Assembly: GCA_029238935.1 (NCBI GenBank)
Contig: JAQZBN010000001.1
Span: 143,012 to 207,011 of the forward strand
Direction: 5' to 3'
Length of the DNA stretch: 64,000 nt
DNA from: Herbinix sp.
GTDB lineage: Bacteria > Bacillota > Clostridia > Lachnospirales > Lachnospiraceae
The stretch's first letter is position 1; each line of letters opens with the position of its first letter. Below the pieces are notes generated by a model, which had not been told where the DNA came from, did not search any database, and was given only the letters and a program-made list of their open reading frames with translations. Below, in pieces: positions 41,803 to 51,224 of the stretch. The position numbers were made by a program, and so were the translations under genes.

Positions 41803-42708
41803 CTATATAATGAATCTATTGTCTAACTTATCGATATAATCTTGATATCCCTTGAGGCTATCCACAGTTATTTTGTCACTGTCATCTTTTCCTTCAATAT
41901 TAAGCAAATTTCTTAAATTATAATAAAGACCATTTAATGTAAAGTAATTATGATAATCTTTGTCAAATTCCCAATCTAATCCTGCATTTTTTGCTGTATT
42001 CTCCAGCTTTTTAATATTCGTGTTTATGTCAATAAATCTGTACAAATCCAGTTCAATGGGTCCTAAGTAAATCCTGTCCCAATCAACAATATAAACTTGT
42101 TTATTTTCATCAATCATTAGATTTTTAGCAAGATCACCGTGTGTTACATAGAACTTTCTATTTGAATTACGTACCTTATTCACAAGATTTACGTATTTAT
42201 TCCAATGCTTTATATATACTTCACGATTCTGTTCTAAAAAATTACAGAGTGTTACTGACTTCGTATTATATTTATTAGTCTGCATTTCTCCCATTATTTT
42301 TTCTGCGTATAGTTTAAAATCATATCTACTGTCACATTTGATGTTTAAGTTATAAATATCAGCCATTCGATTTAGTATCTCAAAAACGTCATTGGTACTA
42401 TAATTTATACCATGGATATACGAATATATAGCGGTGACTCTTTTATCGTCTAATGTATGCAATAGCATGTTATTCTTTGTTTTTATTGGTTTGGGAATAT
42501 ACTTTATTTGCTCAGCCATTTGATATTGAATATCAAGTGATGTTCTAAGTGTTAATTCCCAAGGAAAATCTTTATGTATTTTAATAAAGTATGTATCTTT
42601 ATCAGTATTAAGAATATATGTTTCTGCCCAAAAGCCTCGAGGTGCCGCAGCATATGATTTAATTGAAAAACCATACGCTATTTCAATTTGTTTTATCATA
42701 TTTTCCAT
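41803..42708 (-). CDS. Aminoglycoside-phosphotransferase-family kinase
   Basis: A 301-residue cytosolic protein of the APH/choline-kinase fold. The catalytic loop is THGDLAKNLMID (Asp in HGD, Asn in KNL) near residue 188, and the metal site IVDWDRIYLGPIELDLYRF follows. Substrate cannot be told: members phosphorylate aminoglycosides, choline, fructosamines or homoserine. It does not closely resemble the two other APH-fold proteins in the window (51225 and 59270). GAGGTGC precedes the ATG. Confidence 0.82.
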   Translation of the reverse strand: MENMIKQIEIAYGFSIKSYAAAPRGFWAETYILNTDKDTYFIKIHKDFPWELTLRTSLDIQYQMAEQIKYIPKPIKTKNNMLLHTLDDKRVTAIYSYIHGINYSTNDVFEILNRMADIYNLNIKCDSRYDFKLYAEKIMGEMQTNKYNTKSVTLCNFLEQNREVYIKHWNKYVNLVNKVRNSNRKFYVTHGDLAKNLMIDENKQVYIVDWDRIYLGPIELDLYRFIDINTNIKKLENTAKNAGLDWEFDKDYHNYFTLNGLYYNLRNLLNIEGKDDSDKITVDSLKGYQDYIDKLDNRFII

Positions 42709-42805
42709 GACGGCACCTCACTCTTATAATAAAATATTCTGTAAATACTACCGTAGAAAGTCTTCATCCCTACGAAACATTATTTACTTGCTAAGCATAT
42801 CATCA

Positions 42806-43303
42806 TTAACATGACAACTGTATGTCATCATCTTCTTGCCAATCTTTACATACATCAACCCATTTTAACGATTTCGAATATATTTCAAGTTCCTGACAGG
42901 TCAGTTCTATTGCAGAATTGCTACTTCCACAAGCTGGAAAGATAGACGCAAACCGTTGAAGAGACTCATCCAGAAATACGTTCACCTGCTCCTTTAATCC
43001 AAAAGGGCAAACTCCACCAATGGCATGTCCTGTATATTCAACAACTTCCTCCGGCGAAAGCATCTTTGCTTTCATACCAAACTCCGATTTAAATTTACCA
43101 TTATCAATCTTTGCATCACCTGCTGCTACAATTAATAATGCACAGTCATCTTTTTTAAAGGATAATGTCTTCGCTATCCTCTGGGGCTCAACATTCAATG
43201 CCATCGCTGCTAATTCTACGGTTGCACTGGAAGTTTCAAACTCTTTCATATCTTTTTCTCTACCCCATTGTCTCAAATATTCACGTACTTTATCAATAGC
43301 CAT
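42806..43303 (-). CDS. YbaK/ProX-type aminoacyl-tRNA deacylase
   Basis: A 165-residue cytosolic protein: ATVELAAMALNVEPQRIAKTL, LLIVAAGDAKIDNGKF, and GHAIGGVCPFG, the motif of the YbaK/EbsC fold. Trans-acting editing enzymes of this family hydrolyse mischarged aminoacyl-tRNA such as Cys- or Ala-tRNAPro. The exact tRNA is unknown. AAAGAGGGAAAC places the start at the ATG at 43303. The next gene downstream on the operon strand is the kinase at 41803, 98 bp away. Confidence 0.88.
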   Translation of the reverse strand: MAIDKVREYLRQWGREKDMKEFETSSATVELAAMALNVEPQRIAKTLSFKKDDCALLIVAAGDAKIDNGKFKSEFGMKAKMLSPEEVVEYTGHAIGGVCPFGLKEQVNVFLDESLQRFASIFPACGSSNSAIELTCQELEIYSKSLKWVDVCKDWQEDDDIQLSC

Positions 43304-43339
43304 ATCCGTTTCCCTCTTTCTCTTTATCGAATGCATCTG

Positions 43340-44182
43340 TTATAGTGAATTCTCTCGAAATAATTCCTTTAATACATTAATCTCTGCAGCATAACCATCC
43401 AATTCATTTGGTGTTTCTAAAACGAAGGGTAAATGTCGCAGTTTAGGATGATTTATAATCTCTTCAAAGGTTTTTATTCCCATATGACCTTCGCCTAGTT
43501 TTTCATGCCGATCTTTTCTACTTCCATGCCCATGGATACTATCATTTAGATGGATCGCATATAGTTTATCAAGTCCGATGATCTGATCGAACTCCTGAAG
43601 AACTCCCTCCAAATCATTGACAATATCATATCCCGCATCATAGATATGGCATGTATCCAGACAAACACCCATTTTATCCTGATATTTAACCCCGTCTAAA
43701 ATCTGACTTAATTCTTCAAAGGTACCGCCTACCTCCGTCCCCTTCCCAGCCATGGTTTCTAGTAGAATGATGGTGGTTTGATTCGGTTGAATGATTTCAT
43801 TTAAGGTATTTGTTATAAGTTGAATCCCTACCTCAACCCCTTGTCCTCCGTGACTGCCTGGATGAAAGTTATAATAGTTGTTCGGCATATGTTCCATCCT
43901 TCGTATATCATCCTCCATCACCTCTCGGGCAAATTCACGAGGTCTCTCTTCCGCAGAACAAGCATTTAAAGTGTAGGGGGCGTGTCCTACAAAACCAACA
44001 AAACCATTTTCTCTGCAGATCTTTAGAAATTTCTCAATATCCTCGAGATCCAATTTCCTCGCCTTGCTTCCTCTTGGATTTCTAGTAAAGAACTGAAAAG
44101 TATTTGCTCCTATCGATAATGCAGTCTTTCCCATTGCTTCATACCCTTTGGATGATGATAAGTGACAACCGATATTTAACAT
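43340..44182 (-). CDS. nfo: Endonuclease IV (AP endonuclease)
   Basis: A 280-residue cytosolic DNA-repair enzyme, a TIM barrel with three Zn ions. Visible: [71 protein letters not shown], and ETPNE. It cuts DNA 5' to abasic sites and removes 3' blocking groups. Full length for the family. GGAGGAAAACCT puts the start at the ATG at 44182. It lies 36 bp before the YbaK gene on the same strand. Confidence 0.95.
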   Translation of the reverse strand: MLNIGCHLSSSKGYEAMGKTALSIGANTFQFFTRNPRGSKARKLDLEDIEKFLKICRENGFVGFVGHAPYTLNACSAEERPREFAREVMEDDIRRMEHMPNNYYNFHPGSHGGQGVEVGIQLITNTLNEIIQPNQTTIILLETMAGKGTEVGGTFEELSQILDGVKYQDKMGVCLDTCHIYDAGYDIVNDLEGVLQEFDQIIGLDKLYAIHLNDSIHGHGSRKDRHEKLGEGHMGIKTFEEIINHPKLRHLPFVLETPNELDGYAAEINVLKELFRENSL

Positions 44183-44252
44183 AGGTTTTCCTCCAAACTT
44201 GATCAAATGTATTTTCTTAAGGGTTGTCATAATTGTGGTGCTCTATACAGCT

Positions 44253-45182
44253 TTAAATTAACTTTACCCTCAACTCTCTACATACACTACATGCTGAGTA
44301 ATGTTTCGACACATCGGCATAAACTCCTCTTTCTTCTGCATATTCTATGAGACCTAGAACTCCCTTTTCCATTAGAATTCTCATCATAGGTATTTGATAT
44401 GGATCATAGCGGTCTAGAATCGTATTGATATCCTCTCGATAAATATTCCCAATCACAAAATGGCAGATACCAACGTCACCATTGGGAAGAATGGATATTG
44501 TATCAATCTGATCTAGTGGAGACGTATAAGGTGCACGCCCGCAGGAACTTGTTAAGTCGACGTTCTGTTCAGGAAAATATTCCGATAAATATTTCACCGC
44601 ATTACCTGCCGGAAATATATTATTTCCTTTGGATACCGGAAACTCTAAATCAGCAAACTCATCAAGAATTTCTTTAGTACGATTATTATAAGGATTATCA
44701 TCCTCCCTATTAACCACCCAAGCTGGATGAAGGGACACTTGGGACTTTTCTTCCTTTTTCAGCTGCTCTGCAAATTGATGTACCAGTTCCAATGGAATCA
44801 TCTCCTCGTGAAACGCATCCAAAGATAACATAATCTTTGACGCATGTGCTTCTCCTAAGGCTTTGGCTACTTCTGATATTTTTTCTTTTGATTTACTAAA
44901 GTAACCATTCGTTATTAATTGTCGTGCTGGTATACCACAGGCATATGCTTCTGAGAAAATCCCGCAAACATCGTCTGCATATAATAATGGTTCTCCCCCA
45001 AAACACATAACGGATTCAATCTGATGCTTCTTTGATAATTGCTGTAAAGTACCTTGTATTTTCTGATATGTAATATGCTCTTTCGGTGCTGCTTCTACCT
45101 TCTCTGCTACCGAGCAATGCTTGCAGCGTCCGCTGCACAGATAGGTTATGATATATTCTACTCTTTTTAGATTGATGTACAT
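44253..45182 (-). CDS. Radical-SAM protein
   Basis: A 309-residue enzyme with the cluster motif CSGRCKHCS (CX3CX2C, ~16-24) and FGGEPLL (~60), the SAM-binding GGE. A further cysteine set near the C-terminus (CGRAPYTS, GICHF, ACSVCREL) may bind an auxiliary SPASM-type cluster, so a peptide- or protein-modifying role is conceivable, but I see no precursor peptide beside it. GATAAGGAGATATC precedes the ATG. Substrate unknown. Confidence 0.85.
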   Translation of the reverse strand: MYINLKRVEYIITYLCSGRCKHCSVAEKVEAAPKEHITYQKIQGTLQQLSKKHQIESVMCFGGEPLLYADDVCGIFSEAYACGIPARQLITNGYFSKSKEKISEVAKALGEAHASKIMLSLDAFHEEMIPLELVHQFAEQLKKEEKSQVSLHPAWVVNREDDNPYNNRTKEILDEFADLEFPVSKGNNIFPAGNAVKYLSEYFPEQNVDLTSSCGRAPYTSPLDQIDTISILPNGDVGICHFVIGNIYREDINTILDRYDPYQIPMMRILMEKGVLGLIEYAEERGVYADVSKHYSACSVCRELRVKLI

Positions 45183-45229
45183 GATATCTCCTTATCGAAC
45201 TTTATGTTAATTATTTACGTTAGCTATTT

Positions 45230-45739
45230 CTAATGTTTATCATCACATAACTTAGCCAATATTATATTCTCTCTTTGAATCCACGACCCATCCTGCTGCT
45301 TATTTACAATTGAGTCATTTATATTTAATGCTTCTTGAATCGTTACATATTCCAGAGAATACCCGTAGTTAATCTCACTCTCCGTAAGATTTGTCTCCGC
45401 TTTTTCTGAAGATACTTCACAGGTATAATAATAAGAATACTGTTCAAAGATATATTCAGCATATAAATCTTTTCTTATTTCGTGAATGAAACCATAGGGA
45501 TGTATTGATGTTACAATAACCTTAAGACCGGTCTCTTCTAATACTTCCCTAACCAGAGCATCTTCATGACTTTCTCCTAGTTCTATCCCACCCCCTGGAA
45601 ACTTATATTCCCCTATCTTTTTACTCCGCATTAAGGCTATTTTATTATCTTGATAGATAATAGCTCTTACAGCATTTCTAATATTACGGGATAAGGTAAC
45701 ATCATAGTTAAGTAAATCTATCTCGGCGATACGCTCCAT
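45230..45739 (-). CDS. NUDIX hydrolase
   Basis: A 169-residue cytosolic protein with a complete Nudix box, GGIELGESHEDALVREVLEETG (~51-72; G-x5-E-x7-REVLEETG). It hydrolyses a nucleoside diphosphate linked to another group; substrate unknown. One of three NUDIX genes in this part of the window (also 52482 and 63172). AAGGGAGG precedes the ATG. Confidence 0.88.
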   Translation of the reverse strand: MERIAEIDLLNYDVTLSRNIRNAVRAIIYQDNKIALMRSKKIGEYKFPGGGIELGESHEDALVREVLEETGLKVIVTSIHPYGFIHEIRKDLYAEYIFEQYSYYYTCEVSSEKAETNLTESEINYGYSLEYVTIQEALNINDSIVNKQQDGSWIQRENIILAKLCDDKH

Positions 45740-45944
45740 AATTCCTCCCTTGTGTTAAATATCATACCTCTACAGAAGCTAGCTCACTTTTATACTGTTT
45801 CTTATCAGACAGGGTAGCTCGGCTCTTTCTTCCAAAGACTATGTTTTCACCACAATCTCTATATTACCATAATTATACATCCGTTTCAATTCTATATAGT
45901 TCCTATATGGACGAATACAGTTCAAACCATAGATGAGAGAATAG
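45740..45944. other. Intergenic region upstream of the 45230 NUDIX gene
   Basis: No gene seen; presumed promoter region of the NUDIX gene. Confidence 0.35.
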
Positions 45945-46166
45945 AAAAAGGCATTACCAGCTGGCAATACCCCTTATGCAACATCTAACAAAAGACTATA
46001 TTATCAAAGGGAATCTGTCCGGTACCTTAGAGATTATGTTAAAGATTCTACAGTCGGCAAAGCCGCTTTAAAAGTTGTAGGTACAATTTATACTAAGATT
46101 ATTGGTTCAAGCCTTTATCTTGATCATGTAATGAATGAATTTTATATAAATATCATCAAAAAATAA
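45945..46166 (+). pseudogene. Remnant of a plus-strand gene, about 73 codons
   Basis: After an in-frame TAG at 45942-45944 the plus strand is open for 73 codons of protein-like sequence (RYLRDYVKDSTVGKAALKVV, then GTIYTKIIGSSLYLDHVMNE) and ends TAA at 46164-46166. There is no start codon at the head of this stretch; an ATG just three codons before the TAG (45933) has no ribosome site. The rest of the gene appears lost or cut by a nonsense change. On the other strand a hairpin GGTATTGCC-AGCT-GGTAATGCC followed by T5 (45945-45971) looks like a terminator for minus-strand transcription. Family not recognised. Confidence 0.4.
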
Positions 46167-46210
46167 ATAATAGGAGGGTATTCCTATGGAAGGATACTCT
46201 CCTATTATTT
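46166..46210 (-). terminator. Terminator after the HIT gene
   Basis: AATAATAGGAG-GTATCC region (46192-46210 on the plus strand) pairs with 46166-46184; on the minus strand a run of A/T with T6 follows. Confidence 0.8.
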
Positions 46211-46238
46211 ATTGGGATGTTGCAACAGATGCACTTCC

Positions 46239-46706
46239 TTAACCAATGCTTGCGCTATGTTCTAGTAATCGGTCAATCTCCGTTCTCATATCTTCTATCA
46301 TCTTTTCTAATACTTCTTTGTTTGGCCTTTTTTCATCGTTCCACATTTCTTCCTTTGGCAACCACCATACCGGTCCTCTCTGGGGAGTATCTCCTTCTAC
46401 TCTGGGAAAGAGATGCCAGTGAACATGGGAATCACCATTTCCAAGGAGTTCGTAATTTAACTTCTGTGGTTTGAATACATGGAAAACTGCTTCCGCAACC
46501 AGCATCATCTCTTCCATATACTTCATTTTATACTGATGAGGTAGCTGATGTAATTCAGAAACATGTTGCTTACATAGAAATAAGGTATAACCGCTAAAAT
46601 GTTGATGATCACCCATAACTACATATCCCGTATCCAGTTCTGTAACAAAATATGGATTTACCCCGTCTTTAATCATATTGATGCGCTCACAGATAAGACA
46701 ACTCAT
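46239..46706 (-). CDS. HIT-family nucleotide hydrolase/transferase
   Basis: A 155-residue cytosolic protein with the histidine triad HVHWHLFPR (~93-101) and a CxxC in SCLICERI at the N-terminus. The GYVVMGDHQHFSGYTLFLCK strand is typical of Fhit/HinT-like folds. Members cleave dinucleoside polyphosphates or nucleotide phosphoramidates; substrate unknown. GAGGAG positions the start at the ATG at 46706 rather than 46721. Confidence 0.88.
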   Translation of the reverse strand: MSCLICERINMIKDGVNPYFVTELDTGYVVMGDHQHFSGYTLFLCKQHVSELHQLPHQYKMKYMEEMMLVAEAVFHVFKPQKLNYELLGNGDSHVHWHLFPRVEGDTPQRGPVWWLPKEEMWNDEKRPNKEVLEKMIEDMRTEIDRLLEHSASIG

Positions 46707-46732
46707 ATACATTCTCCTCAACTTTTAACTAA

Positions 46733-47167
46733 TTACTCCAATATTAAATCAAAGGTTTCAATCTTTCCATCGATGTTTATAGTAACTTTAACCGTATCAT
46801 CTTCTTTTTTCAATGTTGCACCTGAGCTTCCTCCACCCATGGAAAATGTTCTATCCTTTGGAGGTGTATCTGTAAACTCCTGTGTTAACTTTCCTGAGGT
46901 CTTCTTTGTTTCATAAGTTATTTCAATCTTTTTTACTGAAGCCAGATCTGAAAGTTTATGTTTATAGGTTACGTTAAAAGCATCTTCACTGTTACTTTCA
47001 TATCTTACTACATCATCCTTCTTCTTGTATTCTTCTGTTACTATTACTCTATATTCACCGGTCCAATTTTCATTTTCACCTTTGTAGATATACACATCTG
47101 AGCACCCAGTTAATATAACCATTAACATTAATGCTATCAAGACAATACGAAGCAGCTTTCTACTCAT
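46733..47167 (-). CDS. Lipoprotein, unknown
   Basis: A 144-residue exported lipoprotein: signal peptide LLRIVLIALMLMVILTGC with lipobox LTG-C (Cys22). The mature part is beta-rich (VYIYKGENENWTGEYRVIVT, then YKHKLSDLASVKKIEI) and contains GGGSSGATLKKEDDTVKVTI. Anchored to the outer face of the membrane. No family recognised. AGGAGG precedes the ATG. It starts 26 bp before the HIT ORF on the operon strand. Confidence 0.75.
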   Translation of the reverse strand: MSRKLLRIVLIALMLMVILTGCSDVYIYKGENENWTGEYRVIVTEEYKKKDDVVRYESNSEDAFNVTYKHKLSDLASVKKIEITYETKKTSGKLTQEFTDTPPKDRTFSMGGGSSGATLKKEDDTVKVTINIDGKIETFDLILE

Positions 47168-47247
47168 AAAAACCTCCTATCACTACGTATTAATACGAAT
47201 AAATCACGAACACGATCCATCGTTTCTAGTTGACTGGGCTCTTGTTG

Positions 47248-47886
47248 TTATAGCGACTCTACCCATTGATTCGTAAGGTCAAGGATATTTTGAGCAACAT
47301 CCAGTAATGACTGAGGATTTTTTACATAGTGTAATATCTCATCTTGTGATACATGCTGAAGTAGGTATTGTCCTATGGTATAAGAAGCGTTATAACCATA
47401 GGCTAATTGATTATAATGATTTGAAAGCTCATTTGCTGTATAAGGGATATGTAATAATTTGTATTTCTGCTCTGATAAATTAGTTGCAAGCGCTTCCCAA
47501 AACCATGCAACTTCCATCGCATTATCATATACTTCCTGTTGACAGGAATGTACAAACTCATGAACAATTACTTTTTGGTATTCTGTTCGATTACTCCATT
47601 TATGTGTTTCACTGGCTAAATATAGTTCATAGGATAGGATATTGATATTTTTATCAAAGGTATCTGCGATGATCCACTCTTGGTATTCTGTGTACTGCTT
47701 TATATGCTCTACATATTCTGTTAAATCCCCCCAAATTCTTATTATTTTCTTTTCTTGAAAGCTAGACAAACGAAAAAAGCTCATAATGCTAGACATAGCC
47801 TTCTTCAAAACGATTACGAATTGGGTTATGTCATCTTTATCATGATCGTCATAATAAACTAAAAAATGGTCATCCTCATATTTCAT
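47248..47886 (-). CDS. HExxH metalloprotease-like protein (gluzincin type)
   Basis: A 212-residue cytosolic protein (no signal peptide). VIVHEFVHSCQ holds the HExxH zinc site (~106-113), and the following FWEALATNLSE supplies the distant glutamate of gluzincins (peptidase MA-like). The fold starts with a strand HFLVYYDD common in those peptidases. Substrate unknown. GGGAGAGGAAT precedes the ATG. A second, unrelated HExxH gene is at 54273. Confidence 0.75.
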   Translation of the reverse strand: MKYEDDHFLVYYDDHDKDDITQFVIVLKKAMSSIMSFFRLSSFQEKKIIRIWGDLTEYVEHIKQYTEYQEWIIADTFDKNINILSYELYLASETHKWSNRTEYQKVIVHEFVHSCQQEVYDNAMEVAWFWEALATNLSEQKYKLLHIPYTANELSNHYNQLAYGYNASYTIGQYLLQHVSQDEILHYVKNPQSLLDVAQNILDLTNQWVESL

Positions 47887-47930
47887 ATGTATTCCTCTCC
47901 CAAAAGCTCATAATTAATTTTATATTCCTA

Positions 47931-47983
47931 AGAGGTATCTTATGATACAGGTTAAGGAAACTATATCATTAAGATACCTCTCT
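47931..47983. terminator. Terminator after the 91-residue gene
   Basis: AGAGGTATCTTATGATA pairs with TATATCATTAAGATACCTCT around a loop of about 12 bp, a long AT-rich hairpin usable on both strands. Confidence 0.65.
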
Positions 47984-47998
47984 AGTTGTGTAAACATT

Positions 47999-48274
47999 TT
48001 ACTTCACACTATATTCTTCTACTTTATGATATTCATGATCCAATACACCATTAAGAAAATAATAGGGATATTGTGTTCCACAACGATTACATTCGATATA
48101 TTTTCGGCACTCTTTTTGCTCTCTTTTATCATATTGATAGGATAAGAATACTTCTGAGTTTTGTTGTCCAGGTGCATCCGAATCAATCCCATAGGAATAT
48201 ATATAGCTAGCTTCTTGTCTAAGCGTTAGATTAGAGCAATTACAAATAGGACAATGATAAACCTTCTTTTCCAT
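47999..48274 (-). CDS. Zinc-ribbon-like small protein
   Basis: A 91-residue cytosolic protein with cysteine knuckles CPICNC (8-13) at the N-terminus and CRKYIECNRC (53-62) in the middle, together a likely zinc ribbon; the rest is Tyr-rich and charged. AAGGAGG precedes the ATG. No family recognised. It follows the YdcF gene by 45 bp on the same strand. Confidence 0.65.
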   Translation of the reverse strand: MEKKVYHCPICNCSNLTLRQEASYIYSYGIDSDAPGQQNSEVFLSYQYDKREQKECRKYIECNRCGTQYPYYFLNGVLDHEYHKVEEYSVK

Positions 48275-48319
48275 TCCATAGCCTCCTTGTTTTAAGATCA
48301 GTGTACTATGTATACATCA

Positions 48320-48982
48320 TTACTCAAAACGTTGGAAACTATTCGAACCTGGATTACCAATCAAAGGAAGTCCTGTTCGAAGCTCCTCAAAATCTTGTAC
48401 AAATTGATTACTATACCTTAGTAGTTCTCCAAACACCTTATTCGTTCCTACTTCAGTTGTATACCAATTATCCTTCGATATTTGTATCCCCGATTCATAA
48501 TAAGGTACAGGTTTCACATAAAAATCTACCTCAGGGAATGCAAATTGATAAAACATTAACGCACGTCTCGCATGAAAGTTTTTGCAGCATAGAATACCTT
48601 TTTTTATTGTAATACCTAGCCCATCTAGTAGCTTTCTTGAGAACTCTGCATTCTCTTTTGTTAATCGAGCATTCTCTTCTCCAAGGATTGCTTCTTTTTT
48701 AACTCCATTGATTAATAATACATCCGTCATAAAGTCACATTCCGTTATATATTGTTTGTTATAGAGATCTGCTCTTGCTTTTACTCCACCAAACTTCCCA
48801 GTTCTTATACTTACTCCACCAGAAGGGACAATCCAGGAAGCATAACCCTCTCTCCAAAGCCTTGCAGCTTGTTCCGATGCTTCCGGATAGGAACCTCCCG
48901 GGATAAAGATAACATCTGCTTTCTCTAAATCATCCTCTACAAAGACAAAGTTAGAGATATCGTTAATAGTACGTGAAATCAT
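48320..48982 (-). CDS. YdcF/ElyC/SanA-family protein (DUF218)
   Basis: A 220-residue protein. DVIFIPGGSYPEASEQAARLW, SWIVPSGGVSIRTGKFGGV, ECDFMTDVLL, ILGEENARLTKENAEFSRKL and KNFHARRALMFYQ are the family blocks. DUF218 proteins take part in envelope biogenesis in enterobacteria or bind SAM (YdcF); there is no membrane segment here, so the SAM-binding cytosolic type is likely. Function unproven. GAGGAGAATATAA precedes the ATG. Confidence 0.82.
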   Translation of the reverse strand: MISRTINDISNFVFVEDDLEKADVIFIPGGSYPEASEQAARLWREGYASWIVPSGGVSIRTGKFGGVKARADLYNKQYITECDFMTDVLLINGVKKEAILGEENARLTKENAEFSRKLLDGLGITIKKGILCCKNFHARRALMFYQFAFPEVDFYVKPVPYYESGIQISKDNWYTTEVGTNKVFGELLRYSNQFVQDFEELRTGLPLIGNPGSNSFQRFE

Positions 48983-49016
48983 TTATATTCTCCTCAGTTT
49001 TTCCTGATCTTATTTC

Positions 49017-49733
49017 CTAATGAATCAGTAGTGCTGCTATTAAGATGATAAGCGTAATAACCGGATTAACATACCAGGTTATTTTTTGAATAAATGTATA
49101 TATTTCCGATGGTTCTGGGTTATTCACACTCAGCATATAGCGTAGTTGGAAGAAGAATAATGGCGATTTCATATCAATCGCTGTAAATATAATAAGAATG
49201 AGAGCCATCAAGAGCAGCGGAATACTACCACGAATGACCACATTATCCTGAAATGCTGTGGTTACAATTTGACTATTACTTACCTGATAAGATGCTTGAA
49301 ACGGGCTTTGCTGATTAACGCTAACTCTGATATCAAATTCAGGTTCACCCTTCCTATTGAATATGATAGGAGGCACTGTTCCTTGGCTTTTACGGTAGTT
49401 ACCTTCAAATAAAAGTAGGGTTTTCTCATAGATTGCAATATCAGCCCCTGTATCTGTTATGTTCGTGGCATTGACCGTATAGTATTTCTTAAAAAAGTCA
49501 CCAATATAAAATGAAATATTTGATGTACCCGACTGTTCAACCTCTCCATCAACAGTAACTTGGATATCTTCGCCATAGGCAGTTCCATTATATTCATAAG
49601 TACCATTTATTTTATCTTGCTTTAAAAAGGAATCTTCAAACATCATTCCCTTATCAAAAAACAAGTTAAAATAAAATATAAAAAATATAATAACACCAAC
49701 GAATAAAGCGATGTACTTTATCTTACTTTTCAT
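49017..49733 (-). CDS. Membrane protein with extracellular beta-rich domain, unknown
   Basis: A 238-residue protein with an N-terminal membrane segment (YIALFVGVIIFFIFYFNLFF), a beta-rich extracellular part (~35-165; contains DKINGTYEYNGTAYGEDIQV and IYEKTLLLFEGNYRK), and two further membrane segments near 172-190 and 217-237. No family recognised. AAGGAATC precedes the ATG. It ends 34 bp before the YdcF start, so the two may be co-transcribed. Confidence 0.65.
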   Translation of the reverse strand: MKSKIKYIALFVGVIIFFIFYFNLFFDKGMMFEDSFLKQDKINGTYEYNGTAYGEDIQVTVDGEVEQSGTSNISFYIGDFFKKYYTVNATNITDTGADIAIYEKTLLLFEGNYRKSQGTVPPIIFNRKGEPEFDIRVSVNQQSPFQASYQVSNSQIVTTAFQDNVVIRGSIPLLLMALILIIFTAIDMKSPLFFFQLRYMLSVNNPEPSEIYTFIQKITWYVNPVITLIILIAALLIH

Positions 49734-49950
49734 TGCTGATTCCTTTCATTGCTGCTTCCTTTGCTTATTTGTTCCTCTTATTGTAACTATATCATTTATT
49801 CTGATTACTTGTTTTTTCTTTGATATCATATTCACCGGATATCATATCATACTTTTTCTAACTTTCATCTTAGCTATCTTCTTATCCTTCGAAGCTAACA
49901 ATTCTCTTCCATTTTCATTAATCTTTTCACTATAGTTTTGATCGATATTC

Positions 49951-50454
49951 TTATAGCTTTGATAAGTACTCTTTGATATCCCGTTTATTTTTTAGTATTA
50001 CAGCATTACTTTCCTTACAGTTTTTTAATAAGTGAGATATCTGGGGGCGAGTCGTTTTATGAAAATCCCAAATAAACCGATAGAATTCCAGATCGTGTCT
50101 CTCATCACACCCCTCTCCCATATCAGAACGATGCTTCTTCGACGGGAGAACTGCCCTTATAAAGGCCCGATATAAACATGTTATTCGATTAACATCCAGC
50201 CAGATAATCTGTTCTGCATACTGCATACGAGTTTCCATGCTGCTAATGTAATTACCGTCCATAATCCATTGATCTCTATTACAAATAGCAAGCACTTTCG
50301 CTTTCCATTCATCACTTGTTGGCTTTACCCAATTCGGTTTATAGTACTCTCTATCCAGATGAACAAGGGGTAGACGAGTTTTCTCATGTAGCTTTTTTGA
50401 TAATGTACTTTTACCGGAACCACAGCATCCAATGATCATAATTTTATTTGGCAT
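49951..50454 (-). CDS. P-loop kinase-like protein (FlaR/AAA_17 type)
   Basis: A 167-residue cytosolic protein with Walker A GCCGSGKST (near 9-17), the LID-like arginine-rich CLYRAFIRAVLPSKKHRSD and the DVNR strand; these match the FlaR/topology-modulation family of adenylate-kinase-like proteins. It probably phosphorylates a small molecule or nucleotide. Substrate unknown. The second ATG (50454) sits at a better distance from GATAGGA than the first (50463). Confidence 0.82.
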   Translation of the reverse strand: MPNKIMIIGCCGSGKSTLSKKLHEKTRLPLVHLDREYYKPNWVKPTSDEWKAKVLAICNRDQWIMDGNYISSMETRMQYAEQIIWLDVNRITCLYRAFIRAVLPSKKHRSDMGEGCDERHDLEFYRFIWDFHKTTRPQISHLLKNCKESNAVILKNKRDIKEYLSKL

Positions 50455-50666
50455 AGGTAGCATCCTATCTTTGATATGATGATGTTATAGAGTTAACTTC
50501 TTTATACTGTTGAAATAAATATCGCTAAGCATGTATAACCAGTACTGATGCATAAAATTGATTATGCAACTTATTATATTAAATAATTTTCCATACTGCA
50601 CATTTACTCTGACCGAGTTGATTTTTATTCTCAACACTTCACGATAGAACAGAACATATCCCAAGT

Positions 50667-51191
50667 TTATGCATCCATAATCGGTATCCCCAGTTCCAAG
50701 AATACTCTCTCACAGCGCTTTGCATAATCTTCATCGGTCTTAATTCCATGAAGATAACGATCAACGGAATCCACATCCTTTAATAATTCTACAAAAGGGT
50801 CTTCCGTGTAGTTCGACTTATCACTGTGGTTCACGATTGCTTTCACTAAGATATCTTCTTCCTCTTTTGATATCTCCATGCCACTATAATTATTCGCTTC
50901 GTTATAGGTTCTTATGGTATCTCTAAGAAATGGTTCTGATTTTTCCGCATGCTGTTCTGTTTTCTTTCCGATTATGACAGCGATATCATGTAACGCTCCT
51001 GCTATTGCTGCCAACTCAAAGTCCATTCCTCTTCTCAATGCAACGAGCTTCGCCAGTTGAGATGAAGAATACATATGCATAATATTCCAGCGTATCGGCA
51101 GATCCCTTCCATCATCATCCATATACTTCATATTCTCTATCATCATAGTTAGCAAACGATTAATCCGTTTTACGCTTAATTTTTCTACCAT
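50667..51191 (-). CDS. HD-domain phosphohydrolase
   Basis: A 174-residue cytosolic protein with the HD pattern MHMYSSSQLAKLVALRRG, AAIAGALHDIAVIIG, AEKSEPFL and KDVDSVDRYL. Related proteins are annotated as HD-domain hydrolases of the YfbR-like or uncharacterised type; substrate unknown. GGGAGG puts the start at the ATG at 51191. The upstream APH-fold gene ends 33 bp before it, so they are likely co-transcribed. Confidence 0.82.
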   Translation of the reverse strand: MVEKLSVKRINRLLTMMIENMKYMDDDGRDLPIRWNIMHMYSSSQLAKLVALRRGMDFELAAIAGALHDIAVIIGKKTEQHAEKSEPFLRDTIRTYNEANNYSGMEISKEEEDILVKAIVNHSDKSNYTEDPFVELLKDVDSVDRYLHGIKTDEDYAKRCERVFLELGIPIMDA

Positions 51192-51224
51192 ACAACCTCC
51201 CATAAAACTCATCACTATCTACGG

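Noticed and set aside
50540..50570. TGCATAA-AATTGA-TTATGCA hairpin
   Set aside because: Only a 7-bp stem with no T-run; too weak for a terminator or operator call without more evidence.
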